The position numbers and the translations under genes were made by a program. A DNA stretch of 64,000 nt, taken from JAJEBT01 sp965214975 (GTDB lineage Bacteria > Pseudomonadota > Alphaproteobacteria > MPNO01 > UBA830). The notes under the pieces were generated by a model. That model saw only the letters and a program-made list of their open reading frames with translations. It had not been told where the DNA came from and did no database searches. The stretch is taken from positions 2,356,001 to 2,420,000 of the forward strand of contig OZ244055.1 in NCBI GenBank assembly GCA_965214975.1, read 5' to 3'. Below are positions 16,430-25,409 of the stretch, piece after piece. Positions within the stretch are counted from its first letter, which is position 1. Every line of letters starts with the position of its first letter.

Positions 16430-17535
16430 CGCTCGCCACGAGGCGACGTTCTTCTCCGGGAACGGCGCGACGGGCGCGCGAACCGGCTGCGCGGCAGCGG
16501 TTTGCGGCGGGCCTCGGCTCTTACCCGCCGGTGCCGCGCACGCGACGCTCGCCGGAACGATCGACGCTGGGAGACCGAGCCTGCGGACGGATGGACGGCG
16601 GACGACCTGGACCTCGCCGAGATCCGAAACACGGTTGCGGAGGCCGTCCGGATCGGCCGGCTGAACCATCCCGGTGGCCGGGAGGCGGGGGATCTGCTTC
16701 GCGGACTGGGGCTGCTCCGCGACGGCGTCCCGTTCCGGGCCGCCGCGGTGCTGTTCGGGAACGCCGGGCGCCTCGAATGCGAAATGCCGCAGTGCCTGCT
16801 CCGCGTCGCGCGTTTCCGGGGCCTCGACCGCTCGGAGTTTCTCGACAACCGGCAATTCAACGGCAACGCCTTCACCCTCCTTGCAAGCGCCGAGCGCTTT
16901 CTGCGCGACACGCTTCCCATCGCCAGCCGCTTCGAGTCGGGCCGCATGGCGCGCATCGACGAGTCGCTCTACCCGCCCCTGGCCACGCGGGAGGCGCTGG
17001 CGAACGCGCTGTGCCACCGGGACTATGCCATGGGCGGCGGCTCCGTCGGGCTTGCGGTTCACGACGACCGGCTGGAGGTGGCCTCGACCGGCCCGCTGCA
17101 TTTCGGGCTGACTCCGGACGATCTCTTCGGACCGCATGAGTCCAGACCCTGGAACCCGCTCATGCCCGCACGTTCTACCGGCGCGGCATCATCGAGGAAT
17201 GGGGTCGGGGGACGATCGGAATGGCGGAACTGGCAACCTCGGCGGGACTGCCCCGTCCCGAGATCGAGGAACGCGGCGACTGCGTGACGATGCGTTTCCG
17301 GCCCGCCGACTATGTGCCGCCGCAACCGGACAACGGCGAACTTACGGAACGACAGATGACGATCCTGGCACTTCTTCGTCGGTCCGACGGCGCTTTGGTG
17401 CTTCGGGATATCCGCGCCGTTCTGGGACCGCAGGTCAAGGAGCGGCGATTACGGGAAGATCTCGCCGTTCTCAAGGCCAGAGGATTGGCGGAGTCCACGG
17501 GGGTTGGCCGGGGAGCGCGCTGGAAATCCTTGTAG
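16430..17535 (+). pseudogene. Schlafen/AlbA-type ATP-binding protein (RecG-like C-terminal HATPase), truncated and frameshifted
   Basis: From about 16430 to 17160 one frame encodes the middle of an AlbA_2/HATPase_c_4 protein. Motifs include GWTADDLDLAEIR, GLLRDGVPFRAAAVLFG, LPIASRFESGRMARID, YPPLATREALANALCHRDY and WNPL. The continuation RTFYRRGIIEEWGRGT, then LPRPEIEERGDCVTMRF and a winged-helix end (RQMTILALL to ARWKSL), is in another frame ending at 17535. Restoring one base near 17162 (CTCAT-GCCCGC) joins them into the normal family sequence. The N-terminal AlbA_2 DNA-binding domain is missing. This class occurs in defence islands and transcription control. It is inactive unless the shift is a sequencing error, and the missing N-terminus makes that unlikely to matter. 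Confidence 0.7.
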
Positions 17536-17545
17536 AACATGGCGT

Positions 17546-17585
17546 TGGCTCATTCTGGCTCATTCTGGCTCATTCCGGCCCATTC
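17546..17585 (+). repeat. Short 10-bp tandem repeat (TGGCTCATTC)n
   Basis: Three exact 10-bp units and a fourth with two changes lie directly after the stop of the ATP-binding pseudogene. The following bases (17598-17620, CGGATTCCTACGACATTTGACC) resemble the start of the dispersed repeats at 57161 and 63562. This marks the right edge of the accessory region. Confidence 0.6.
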
Positions 17586-17744
17586 AAGAGGCACGCACGG
17601 ATTCCTACGACATTTGACCATGGCCGTGCATCAGTGAGTCCCGCTTCCCTGCGGGCTGGCGGCAAGCCCGTTCAGCCTGTTGCGACGGTCGGCCCGGGCC
17701 CTTGAGCCGGCCGGCGGTCGCCGTCCCGGTTTCCGGACGGCAAA

Positions 17745-17760
17745 CGGGCCCGCGGGCCCG
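17745..17760 (-). terminator. GC-palindrome just past the RND operon stop
   Basis: CGGGCCCGCGGGCCCG is a perfect 16-bp palindrome beginning 3 bp beyond the stop of the RND permease. It could form a strong hairpin at the end of the transcript. No T-run follows, so it may be a processing or pausing site rather than a standard intrinsic terminator. Confidence 0.4.
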
Positions 17761-17762
17761 AA

Positions 17763-20700
17763 TCACTCCGCCGGCTGCAGAGCGCCCCGGGACTTCCTGC
17801 GCATCCGCCGTTCCTCGACGACCCCGACGGTCAGCGCCATCATCGGGGTCACCGTCGCCATGGTCAGCACGGCCGAGAGCGACAGCCCGCCGAGAACCAC
17901 CGACCCGAGGCCCCGGTAGAGTTCGGATCCCGCTCCGGGGAACAGCACCAGCGGCAGCATCCCGAACACCGACGTCAGCGTCGACATGAAGATGGGGCGG
18001 ATCCGGTTGCGGGTCGCGGTCTCGATGGCGTCGTACACGCCGCTGCCGTCGACCCGGATGTGATGCAGGGTCTGGTGGACAAGCAGGATCGCGTTGTTGA
18101 CGACGATGCCCACCAGAATCACGAAACCCAGCATGGTCAGCATGTCGAGGGGCTGGTTGACGTAGAGGTTCAGGAGCGCGAGCCCGCCGAGCCCGCCCGC
18201 CGCGGCGACCGGCACCGACAGCATCACGACCCAGGGATAGAGGAAGCTCTCGAACAGCACCGCCATCACCAGGTAGACGATGATCAGGGCGAGGACCAGG
18301 TCGAGCACCATGTGGTTCCACGTCGTCACCAGCTTGTCGGCGCTGCCGGACATGCGGAGCCGCACGCCTTCGGGCAGGCCGTCGGCGCGTGCCGGCTCGA
18401 TGACCCGTTCCCGGATCACGTCCATGGCCGCCTGCAGCGGCATCGTACGCTCGGGACTCACCCGGATCGTCATCGTCCGCGACCGGTCGATCCGCTGGAT
18501 CTCCGTCGGCCCCGCGGTCTCGACGACCTCGGCCAGGCTGTCCACCGGCACGATGCGACCGTCGGCGGCGACCACCGGCAGGGAGCGGATCGCCTGGGTG
18601 GATTCGCGCTCGCGTTCCGGCCCCTTGAGCGTGAGGTCGATGCGCTTGCCGTCGACGGTGATCCTGGCCACCCGGATCCCGTCGTTGAAGGCGTCGACGG
18701 ACTCGCCGAGCTCGCGCGCCGAAAGCCCGTTGTCGGAAAGCCGGACGCGGTCGGGAAGGATCCGCACCTCCGGCTCGCCGAGCGTCAGCGACGGGCGCGG
18801 GCGCACGCGATGCCCCTCCCGCCCGGGCAGCGCGTCCCTCGTGGAGAAGAACAGTTCTCGGCCGACCTCGTAGACGGTCTCCAGATCGGGCCCGGCGACC
18901 TCGACGTCGATCGCGCGCCCGGAGCCGATCGACCGTCCGAACAGCGACGGCTGGAAGACGAAGGCGAGCACGCCCGGCTCCCGCCGGGCCGGCTCCTGCA
19001 GCAGCGGGATGAGCTCGTGCGCCTTGCGCGGATCGACATGGGTGGCGGCGACGAACATGCGGCCGAGACGCGCGACGTAGAAGAACCGGTCGATCTTGCG
19101 GTCCTCCGGCGGATTGGCCTCGGCCTCGGGGCCGCGCGACCAGTACCTCTTGGTGGCCTGCGCCACGTTCTCGGCGATCGCGTGGTTGGTGTCGAGGTTG
19201 TAGCCGGCCGGCGGCAGGACGAACCCGATCGCGAAGTTGCGGTTCCCGGTCGGCAGGTAGTCGAGCTTGGGCATGATCAGCACGGCGACCGCGGACGCCG
19301 AGGCGAGGATGCCGGCGATCAGCGCCACCGCCAGCGGCTTGCGGCGCGTGACGAGGCGGGCGTATCCGGCCCAGAACGCGACGAAGCCCCTGCCGAAGCC
19401 GTCGACGAGGGGAATCCGCACGCGGAAGTCCTCCCGGCCGACGCGGCCGCCGAGAAGGCCCTTGGAGAGCGCGGGAATCAGCGTCACGGCCACCAGCAGC
19501 GACAGCAGCACCGACACCGAGATCGCGACCGCGATGTCGCGGAACAGCTGCCCGACCTCGAGATCCATGATGAGGATCGGGATGAACACCATGACGGTGG
19601 TCAGCGCCGACACCAGGACGGCGGGCCAGACCTGCTGCGTGCCGTGATAGGCGGCCTCGGCGGCCGACCGGCCCTCCTGGCGCATCCGGAAGACGTTCTC
19701 CAGAACCACGATCGCGGCGTCGACCACCATCCCGACCGCGAACGCGATGCCGGCCAGGCTGATGACGTTGAGCGAGCGGCCGAGCGCCGCCATGGCGACG
19801 AACGAGCCGACGACGGACACCGGGATCGCGAGGGCCACCACCGTCGTCGGGCGCCAGGACCGCAGGAACACCATCAGGATGACGATGGCCAGAACGCCGC
19901 CGATGTAGATGTTCTGGATCACGAGATCGATCGACGAGTTGATGTAGTCGGTCTCGTCGTAGACCTGCTCGACGCGGAGCCGCTGGCTCCTGAGCGGTCC
20001 CTCCGCGAGCTCCGAGACCACCTTGCGGACCTCGGCCATGGTCTGGATCACGTTGGCGCCCTGCTCGCGCGTGATGCTGAAGCCGAGCGCGGGCTCGCCG
20101 AGCTGGCGCGCCCGGCCGAGGGCCTTCTTGTAGCCGAGCGAGACGGTGCCGAGGTCGCGAAGCTCGACGCGGCCGATCCCGCGGCCGTCGGCGCTCGAGC
20201 GCAGGACCACGGACCCGACCCTCCGCGTGGTGTCGAGCTCGCCCTCCGTCCGCACCACGTAGCGGCGCTTGCCCTCCTCCACGTCGCCGCCGGTGATCGA
20301 GGCGTTGGCGGCTCTCACCCGCCGCAGCACCTCGCTCACGGTCATGCCGTAGCGCGCGAGCGCCTCGGGCGTGATCGTGATGCTCATCTCGCGCGGCGTG
20401 TCGCCGAAGATGTTGACGCCGGCCACGCCCTCGACCCGCTCGAGCCGCTCCTGGACGACGTTGATCAGGAAATCGCCGTAGGACGTCAGGTCGCGGGGGT
20501 TGCCGTCGGCCCGGGTGAGCACGAACCAGGCGATGGCGTTGTCCTCGGTGCCGGAGGTCGAGAGCACCGGCTCGGAGGCTTCGTCGGGATAGCCGGAGAT
20601 GCGGTCGAGACGGTTCGCGACGAGCAGGAGCGCGCGCTCGAAATTCACGCCGGGCGAGAATTCGAGCGTCACCGTCCCGCGGCCCCGCTGCGCCCGCGAG

Positions 20701-20942
20701 GTCATCTTGTTCATGCCCTCGAGGCCCTTGAGCTCGTCCTCCTGCGGATTGACGATCTCGCGCTCGACCTCCGCCGGCGCGGCACCGCGCCAGTCGGTCT
20801 TGACGATGATGACGGGCTGGCGCACGTCCGGCGCCATCTGGATCGGGATCCTCTGCAGGGCGACGTAGCCGAACAGGATGATCATCAGCACCAGCGCGAC
20901 CACCGCGATGGGGCGCTCGATCGAGAGGCGAATGAGATTCAC
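17763..20942 (-). CDS. Efflux RND transporter permease (AcrB/HAE-1-like)
   Basis: This is a 1,059-residue inner-membrane proton-driven pump starting at GTG 20942 (VNLIRLSIERPIAVVALVLM), 2 bp after the adaptor stop. It has the duplicated RND layout: a first transmembrane helix, a large periplasmic domain (residues 30-330), and helices with GMVVDAAIVVLENVFRM carrying the proton-relay aspartate near residue 400. A second periplasmic domain and a C-terminal helix bundle ending with a basic tail follow. Length and domain order match HAE-1 pumps for drugs or hydrophobic compounds; the substrate is unknown. It is co-transcribed with the EF-hand adaptor upstream. No outer-membrane TolC gene is nearby. 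The 1,193-codon frame includes 134 spurious codons inside the adaptor gene. Confidence 0.92.
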   Translation of the reverse strand: MNLIRLSIERPIAVVALVLMIILFGYVALQRIPIQMAPDVRQPVIIVKTDWRGAAPAEVEREIVNPQEDELKGLEGMNKMTSRAQRGRGTVTLEFSPGVNFERALLLVANRLDRISGYPDEASEPVLSTSGTEDNAIAWFVLTRADGNPRDLTSYGDFLINVVQERLERVEGVAGVNIFGDTPREMSITITPEALARYGMTVSEVLRRVRAANASITGGDVEEGKRRYVVRTEGELDTTRRVGSVVLRSSADGRGIGRVELRDLGTVSLGYKKALGRARQLGEPALGFSITREQGANVIQTMAEVRKVVSELAEGPLRSQRLRVEQVYDETDYINSSIDLVIQNIYIGGVLAIVILMVFLRSWRPTTVVALAIPVSVVGSFVAMAALGRSLNVISLAGIAFAVGMVVDAAIVVLENVFRMRQEGRSAAEAAYHGTQQVWPAVLVSALTTVMVFIPILIMDLEVGQLFRDIAVAISVSVLLSLLVAVTLIPALSKGLLGGRVGREDFRVRIPLVDGFGRGFVAFWAGYARLVTRRKPLAVALIAGILASASAVAVLIMPKLDYLPTGNRNFAIGFVLPPAGYNLDTNHAIAENVAQATKRYWSRGPEAEANPPEDRKIDRFFYVARLGRMFVAATHVDPRKAHELIPLLQEPARREPGVLAFVFQPSLFGRSIGSGRAIDVEVAGPDLETVYEVGRELFFSTRDALPGREGHRVRPRPSLTLGEPEVRILPDRVRLSDNGLSARELGESVDAFNDGIRVARITVDGKRIDLTLKGPERERESTQAIRSLPVVAADGRIVPVDSLAEVVETAGPTEIQRIDRSRTMTIRVSPERTMPLQAAMDVIRERVIEPARADGLPEGVRLRMSGSADKLVTTWNHMVLDLVLALIIVYLVMAVLFESFLYPWVVMLSVPVAAAGGLGGLALLNLYVNQPLDMLTMLGFVILVGIVVNNAILLVHQTLHHIRVDGSGVYDAIETATRNRIRPIFMSTLTSVFGMLPLVLFPGAGSELYRGLGSVVLGGLSLSAVLTMATVTPMMALTVGVVEERRMRRKSRGALQPAE

Positions 20943-20944
20943 GG

Positions 20945-22342
20945 CTAGCGGACCGGCACCGGCTCGAGCCGGTTGGCGATGACGCGGACCACCGCCCCCG
21001 GCGGGAGGCCCTCGTTGCCGTAGGTGATGACGCGGTCGCCGGCCTTGAGCCCCGAGAGCACGACGTAGCGGTTGCCGACGGCGTCGCCGAGCGCGACCCG
21101 GCGCGGGAACGCCTTGCCGTTGCGCGCGATATAGACGGTCTGCCGGTCGCCCTGGCGCACGATCGCGTCCTTGTGCACCGTGACTGCCTGCCGGATCTCG
21201 CCGACCGGAACCATCACGGTCACGCTCTGGTTGACGGCGAGGCGCCCGACGCCGGCGCCGAACTCCGGGACGAAACGCACCGGCCGCGTCCGGGTGCGCG
21301 GGTTCTCCTCGGGAACGAGCGCGCGCACGGCGGCGCGGCCCCACGTTCCGTCGTCGAGCTGCAGGCGCACCCGGATGCCGGGCACAAGACCCGCGATGCG
21401 GTCCGAGGGAACCTCGGCCTCGATCTCGATCTCGCCGTCGTTGATCAGGGTGACCACGGGGGCGCCGAGGCCGACATAGGCGCCGACCTCCGCGTGGCGC
21501 GCGGCGACCACGCCGTCGTAGGGCGCGCGGATCCTGGAGTTGCGCAGATCGATCTCGGCGCGCCTGAGGTCGGCCTCGCCCTCGCGCACGCGCGCGCGCC
21601 GCTCGTCGATCATGGCGCGGCGCTGCTGCACGTCGCGCTCGAGATCCTCGAAACGCGCCCGCGAGAACGACGACGACTGGCGCAACTCCTTCATGCGCTG
21701 CAGCTCGCGGTCCTTCTTGAGCGATTCGGCCTCCGCGGCGGCGAGCAGCGCGCGTCTCGTCGCGAGCGCCGCCCCGAACTTGTCGCGGAGCGCCTCGAGG
21801 GTGGCGCCGCTCAGCGTGGCGACGATGTCGCCGCGGCGGACCCGGTCGCCGACCTCGACGTCGATGCGGACGACGGCGCCACTGACGAGCGCGGCGACAC
21901 GGCCCGACCGGCGCGCCACCAGACGCCCGAGCACGGGCGCCGTCTGCGACTGCGCCTCGACGATGACCTCGTCGACCCGCACCGGACGGGCGGGCCGCCT
22001 GCCCGCGGGCGGTCCCGAACCGGCCGCGGGCGCCGCGGCCGGTGCCGCAGGCGCGGCCGACGCGCCGCAGCCGGTGCCGGTGAAGAAACCCCGGATCTCG
22101 CCGCCGTCAAGCGTGCCCGACCGGTCGCAGTCCATCTCGGCGAAATTGTCCGACAGCGGACCGCGCGCCTCGTCGCGCCCGATCACCCCGTCGCCGTCGG
22201 CGTCAAGCGCCTTGGCCCGGCCGGAAAGCGCGCGGTCCTGCGCCGCCGCAGACCCCGGCGTCAGAACCGGGAACCCCGCGGCCAGCGCGCACAGGAACAC
22301 GCCAGTCGCGAATCCGGCGGCGCGGCCGATAGACCGTCTCAT
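20945..22342 (-). CDS. RND periplasmic adaptor (membrane fusion protein) with two N-terminal EF-hands
   Basis: The 465-residue protein has a signal peptide (residues 1-35). Two canonical EF-hand loops follow: D47-A-D-G-D-G-V-I-G-R-D-E58 and D71-C-D-R-S-G-T-L-D-G-G-E82. Then come a Pro/Ala-rich linker and a standard membrane-fusion-protein core: lipoyl half-motifs (GRVAALVSGAVVRIDVEVGD and IRAPYDGVVAARHAEVGAYV), a helical hairpin around residues 190-270, a beta-barrel, and a C-terminal membrane-proximal domain. It links the RND pump to an outer-membrane channel. EF-hands on this family are unusual and suggest calcium-dependent assembly or gating, which is inference. The region upstream contains an AT-rich patch (GTAAATTTTTGTTAC, 22453-22467) that may belong to its promoter. 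IS copy 3 lies 195 bp upstream in the same orientation. Confidence 0.9.
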   Translation of the reverse strand: MRRSIGRAAGFATGVFLCALAAGFPVLTPGSAAAQDRALSGRAKALDADGDGVIGRDEARGPLSDNFAEMDCDRSGTLDGGEIRGFFTGTGCGASAAPAAPAAAPAAGSGPPAGRRPARPVRVDEVIVEAQSQTAPVLGRLVARRSGRVAALVSGAVVRIDVEVGDRVRRGDIVATLSGATLEALRDKFGAALATRRALLAAAEAESLKKDRELQRMKELRQSSSFSRARFEDLERDVQQRRAMIDERRARVREGEADLRRAEIDLRNSRIRAPYDGVVAARHAEVGAYVGLGAPVVTLINDGEIEIEAEVPSDRIAGLVPGIRVRLQLDDGTWGRAAVRALVPEENPRTRTRPVRFVPEFGAGVGRLAVNQSVTVMVPVGEIRQAVTVHKDAIVRQGDRQTVYIARNGKAFPRRVALGDAVGNRYVVLSGLKAGDRVITYGNEGLPPGAVVRVIANRLEPVPVR

Positions 22343-22537
22343 CCCGCGAAGACCCCCCTGCTGCCGACGTTCGCGCGGCTCCGGCGGGCGGACCGCCGCA
22401 GCCGCTGCCCGTCATGATATGCCACCGCCGTCCCCCGCGGAAAAGCGGGTTTGTAAATTTTTGTTACGGCGGGCCGCCACGGAGCCCGGCCCCCCGGACG
22501 GCGCAACGACGCAGGAAAGGGGGCCGGAAGGCGAAAA

Positions 22538-24552
22538 CTCGTCTTCTACAGTGGTTTCAGGAAATGTCCGCTGATTCCGCTGGTTGCATGACACGCCGAA
22601 GGGCTTGGCACCACACTCGGCGCCATGACCCGTTGCGGGGTGTTCCGACGCGCTTCAGGCGCGGGTCGTCGCGGCCTCCCCCTTCTCCGCGGCGATCCGT
22701 CGCACGGTTCCGGGCAAACGCACGCCGACGCACCGCGCGATCCGGCCGGCGACGCCGACCGTCCTGCTGCGAACCGCGAAGCTCTTGCCGTGGTGCTCGA
22801 TGCGGGTTTCCGTCAACGCCTCGAGATCCCGCAGCACGTCCGCCCACTCGGCCGCGATGCCGGCGTCTTCCATGCGGCGCTGAAGATCCTTCTGCAGCAC
22901 CAGGGCGAGGAACGAGCAGAAGACATGGCCGCAGATCGTGGCGTCGGTCCTGTGGAAGACCGGGCGGGTCTCGAGCAGGCTCTTGGCGGTCCGGAACACC
23001 TGTTCCACCATCCACAGCTGCTTGTATCGCAGGGCGATGTCCACGGCCGTCAGGGAGGTGTTGGTTCTCAGCACCCAGATGCCGTCGAAGCGTTTCTCGT
23101 CGCGCGCCTTGTCGCGATCGATCGTGACCGAACCCCTCTCGATCCTCAGGTAGCGCCTGAAGCCCCTGTTGGAGACGAGGCTCCCGGGGCCCTTCCCGTT
23201 CAGCCGGTTCTCCAGACTGGCCAGGATCCGGTCGCGCGTCGCGGCGTCCTTGCGCGCCTCGGCCGGATTGCGGCACACGACGTAGCGACGCGCCCTGTCT
23301 CCGTCCCCGCCCGGCGGAACCGTGACCTCCTTGACCTCCAGCTCCATCGGGTCCGGGCGCTGGCGGACAACCTCGACGGTCTCGAACGGCGAGTTGTCGG
23401 CGAGAACCGTGTCGCGGATCTCCTTCGTCCGACGCGGGCGGGCGCCGAGGATGTACTGCCAGCCCCGCGCCTCGACCGCGGCGATCATGTCCCCGGAGAT
23501 CATCCCGGCGTCGGCCACAAGACACACCGAGCGGACCCCGAAGCGCTTCTGCAGGCGGGCCGCCACCAGGTCCAGCGTCGTCACGTCGGCAGTGTTGCCG
23601 GGCCACATCTCGCTGCACACCGGCATCCCGTCGCCGTCGAGCACCATCCCCGGAACCATCTGCCTGCAATCGCCGCGACGGTCCTTGCTCTTGCCGTGCC
23701 GGCCCAGGCTCTCGCCGCCCTCGCCGGTGAAGTGCAGCGACGTGGTGTCGAAGAACACGAGATCGAGATCGGTGAACAGGTCGCGCCGCCGGTGGAACAG
23801 GGTCTCCTCGATCCGGTCCTTGACGCGCCGCTCGAAGCGCTCGCCGGCCTCGCCGTCGCCAAGCGTCTCGCCGAGCCAGCCCATGGCTCTGTAGAGCTGG
23901 TGCAGTTCCAGCGCCTCCGCGCCCTCGATCCTCCGGCCCCGCCGCCACTTCAGGGCGCTGCGGTCCGAGCCGGAGACCATGAGGCGGTGCAGGACGGTGA
24001 AGAACACGGCGCGCTCGACGTCGAAGCCGAAGTTCCGTTCCGCAAGCAGGGAGCGCACCGCCTCGCGGCATCCGCTCTCGCGCCACAGGCGCTCGAAGAC
24101 CAGGGAGGGGCCGATGACCACGACTTCCGCGTCCGGCCCGTTCCCCGCGTCGTGCTCGGACAGGACGACGAGGTTCTCGGCAAAGCGGGCGGCGGATGCC
24201 GCCAGCCTGTCGACGGCTCCGGAAGGGGCGAGCCTGTCGAGCCTTCCGATGGTGGCGATGACGGTCTGCCGGACCTTCTTGCCCTCGCGGCGGTTCTCGA
24301 CGATCTGGAGGTACTTGTACTTGCCGGCGGGCTTGAGGCGAAAGAACATGGCGGGATTCCCGTGTGCACCACGCCATGATACGGGCGCACGGGAAAAGAT
24401 CAACGCCTGAAGTCGTTCCGGAATCCGAATCACCCGAAATGTTGCACTACATTTTCCCGGAGCTCCGGCGCTCGCCGGAACCAACCCTTTTGTTTCGCTG
24501 ACTCTTTCCCGGAGCGGTTCTCGAACATCCCGGCCAGACTGTAGAAGACGAG
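22538..24552 (-). mobile_element. IS1634-family insertion sequence, copy 3 (complete, with target duplication)
   Basis: The 2,015-bp element has CTCGTCTTCTACAGT and its inverse at the ends. GAAAA is duplicated at 22533-22537 and 24553-24557, a clean 5-bp target duplication. It is 6 bp longer than copy 1 because of an in-frame insertion in the transposase. The preserved duplication shows simple, probably recent insertion, in contrast to the rearranged pair at 1.4-5.1 kb. Confidence 0.95.
22655..24349 (-). CDS. IS1634-family DDE transposase (copy 3)
   Basis: The 564-residue transposase is nearly identical to copy 1, with the same start motif (MFFRLKPAGKYKYLQ), DDE residues and WMVEQVFRTAK segment. 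It differs by a two-residue insertion (G-G-D-G-D-R-A-R) and about a dozen substitutions such as L-Y-R-A-M-G-W in place of L-H-G-A-M-G-W. The gene is full length and the element ends are intact, so this is the best candidate for an active source copy. Its transcript points toward the RND adaptor gene 313 bp downstream of its stop. Confidence 0.93.
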   Translation of the reverse strand: MFFRLKPAGKYKYLQIVENRREGKKVRQTVIATIGRLDRLAPSGAVDRLAASAARFAENLVVLSEHDAGNGPDAEVVVIGPSLVFERLWRESGCREAVRSLLAERNFGFDVERAVFFTVLHRLMVSGSDRSALKWRRGRRIEGAEALELHQLYRAMGWLGETLGDGEAGERFERRVKDRIEETLFHRRRDLFTDLDLVFFDTTSLHFTGEGGESLGRHGKSKDRRGDCRQMVPGMVLDGDGMPVCSEMWPGNTADVTTLDLVAARLQKRFGVRSVCLVADAGMISGDMIAAVEARGWQYILGARPRRTKEIRDTVLADNSPFETVEVVRQRPDPMELEVKEVTVPPGGDGDRARRYVVCRNPAEARKDAATRDRILASLENRLNGKGPGSLVSNRGFRRYLRIERGSVTIDRDKARDEKRFDGIWVLRTNTSLTAVDIALRYKQLWMVEQVFRTAKSLLETRPVFHRTDATICGHVFCSFLALVLQKDLQRRMEDAGIAAEWADVLRDLEALTETRIEHHGKSFAVRSRTVGVAGRIARCVGVRLPGTVRRIAAEKGEAATTRA

Positions 24553-24642
24553 GAAAACGCCAGCTTGTCGCGAACGCCGGCGGCGGGCTGTCCGGCGACG
24601 GTCGGGGTCCGCGGAAACCCGGGGGCGGCAGGGGGTCCGTCG

Positions 24643-25104
24643 TCATTCCCCGGCGCCGGGCTCGAAGACGACGACATCCGGATCGCCGAGGCCTCTCAAC
24701 GCTCTCTCGATGCGCGGACGCACATCGTCCCACTCCAGGCCGCCGAGTCCGCAGCCGAGCGGCGGAACGGCGATCGAGCGGATGTCCCGCTCGCGGATCA
24801 CCGTCACGAGATCCTCCAGCCCGGCCTGAATGTCCCCGATCCGGCTGTCGTCGCGCCAATGCCGCTTGGTCGGGAAGTTGACGATGCAGCGCGGGTTGGC
24901 GAGCGCGCCCGTCTCGAACACGAACATGCGGCCGGGCCGGACCTCGCCGCGCCGACAGGCCTCGGCATGGGCGCGGAAGTTCTCCGGGAACGCCTTCCTG
25001 AACCGAAGCGCGATCCCGCGCCCCATCACGCCGACGCAGTTGACCGCGTTGACCAGAACCTCGGCGTCTTCGGCAAGGAGGTCGCCGGTCTTGTAGCGAA
25101 TCAT
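24643..25104 (-). CDS. Macrodomain protein (DarG/TARG1-type ADP-ribose-binding)
   Basis: The 153-residue protein starts at ATG 25104 behind GGGAGGG. It shows the macro signature: IRYKTGDLLAEDAEVLVNAVNCVGVMGRGIAL at the start, NFPTKRHWRDDSRI in the middle, and SIAVPPLGCGLGGLEW before the last helix. These are the ADP-ribose pocket motifs of the ALC1/TARG1/DarG-N class, which remove ADP-ribose from thymidine in DNA or from acidic residues. It ends after the macro fold without the C-terminal domain of full DarG. No DarT toxin is nearby, and IS copy 3 lies 91 bp past its stop, so a partner may have been lost. The longer frame from 25236 is not supported. Confidence 0.88.
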   Translation of the reverse strand: MIRYKTGDLLAEDAEVLVNAVNCVGVMGRGIALRFRKAFPENFRAHAEACRRGEVRPGRMFVFETGALANPRCIVNFPTKRHWRDDSRIGDIQAGLEDLVTVIRERDIRSIAVPPLGCGLGGLEWDDVRPRIERALRGLGDPDVVVFEPGAGE

Positions 25105-25409
25105 CGGTCGCCCTCCCGCGTTGCCGACAATGCCACTCTGGCCCGGGCGTGGCAACGGGCCGGTGACCGGCTTCCCGAACGGCGCCGCCCGTCCGCCTGC
25201 GGGAGAAAATCGGAACCTTCCGGAAGAACGACCCACTCCGTCACGCCGGCGCCCGGGAAGGCGTGCATGTCAACGCGTTCTTTCGGCGGGCAGGACCGGA
25301 GCCGTGGGATCGCCGCGGACGCCGTCCCGGAGCGGGGGCCCGGCCGGCGCGGGACGGTCCCGTCGCCGGCGGCGCCGTCCGGGCCCGGGAGCGTTCCGGG
25401 GCGCGGGCC
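25105..25409. other. 305-bp gap between the macrodomain gene and the Calx-beta gene
   Basis: No gene is evident. The stretch is GC-rich with several possible hairpins past the stop of the giant gene. A TTGACA box on the minus strand (25268-25273) has no good -10 partner. Confidence 0.4.

Noticed and set aside
18060..20948. A 962-codon plus-strand frame over the RND permease gene
   Set aside because: It is an antisense shadow with a His/Asp/Arg-rich composition and no family resemblance. The RND reading on the minus strand has full domain support.
22453..22467. GTAAATTTTTGTTAC as a repressor operator for the RND operon
   Set aside because: Only four base pairs are symmetrical, and no regulator gene is adjacent. 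It is kept only as an AT-rich promoter-region note.
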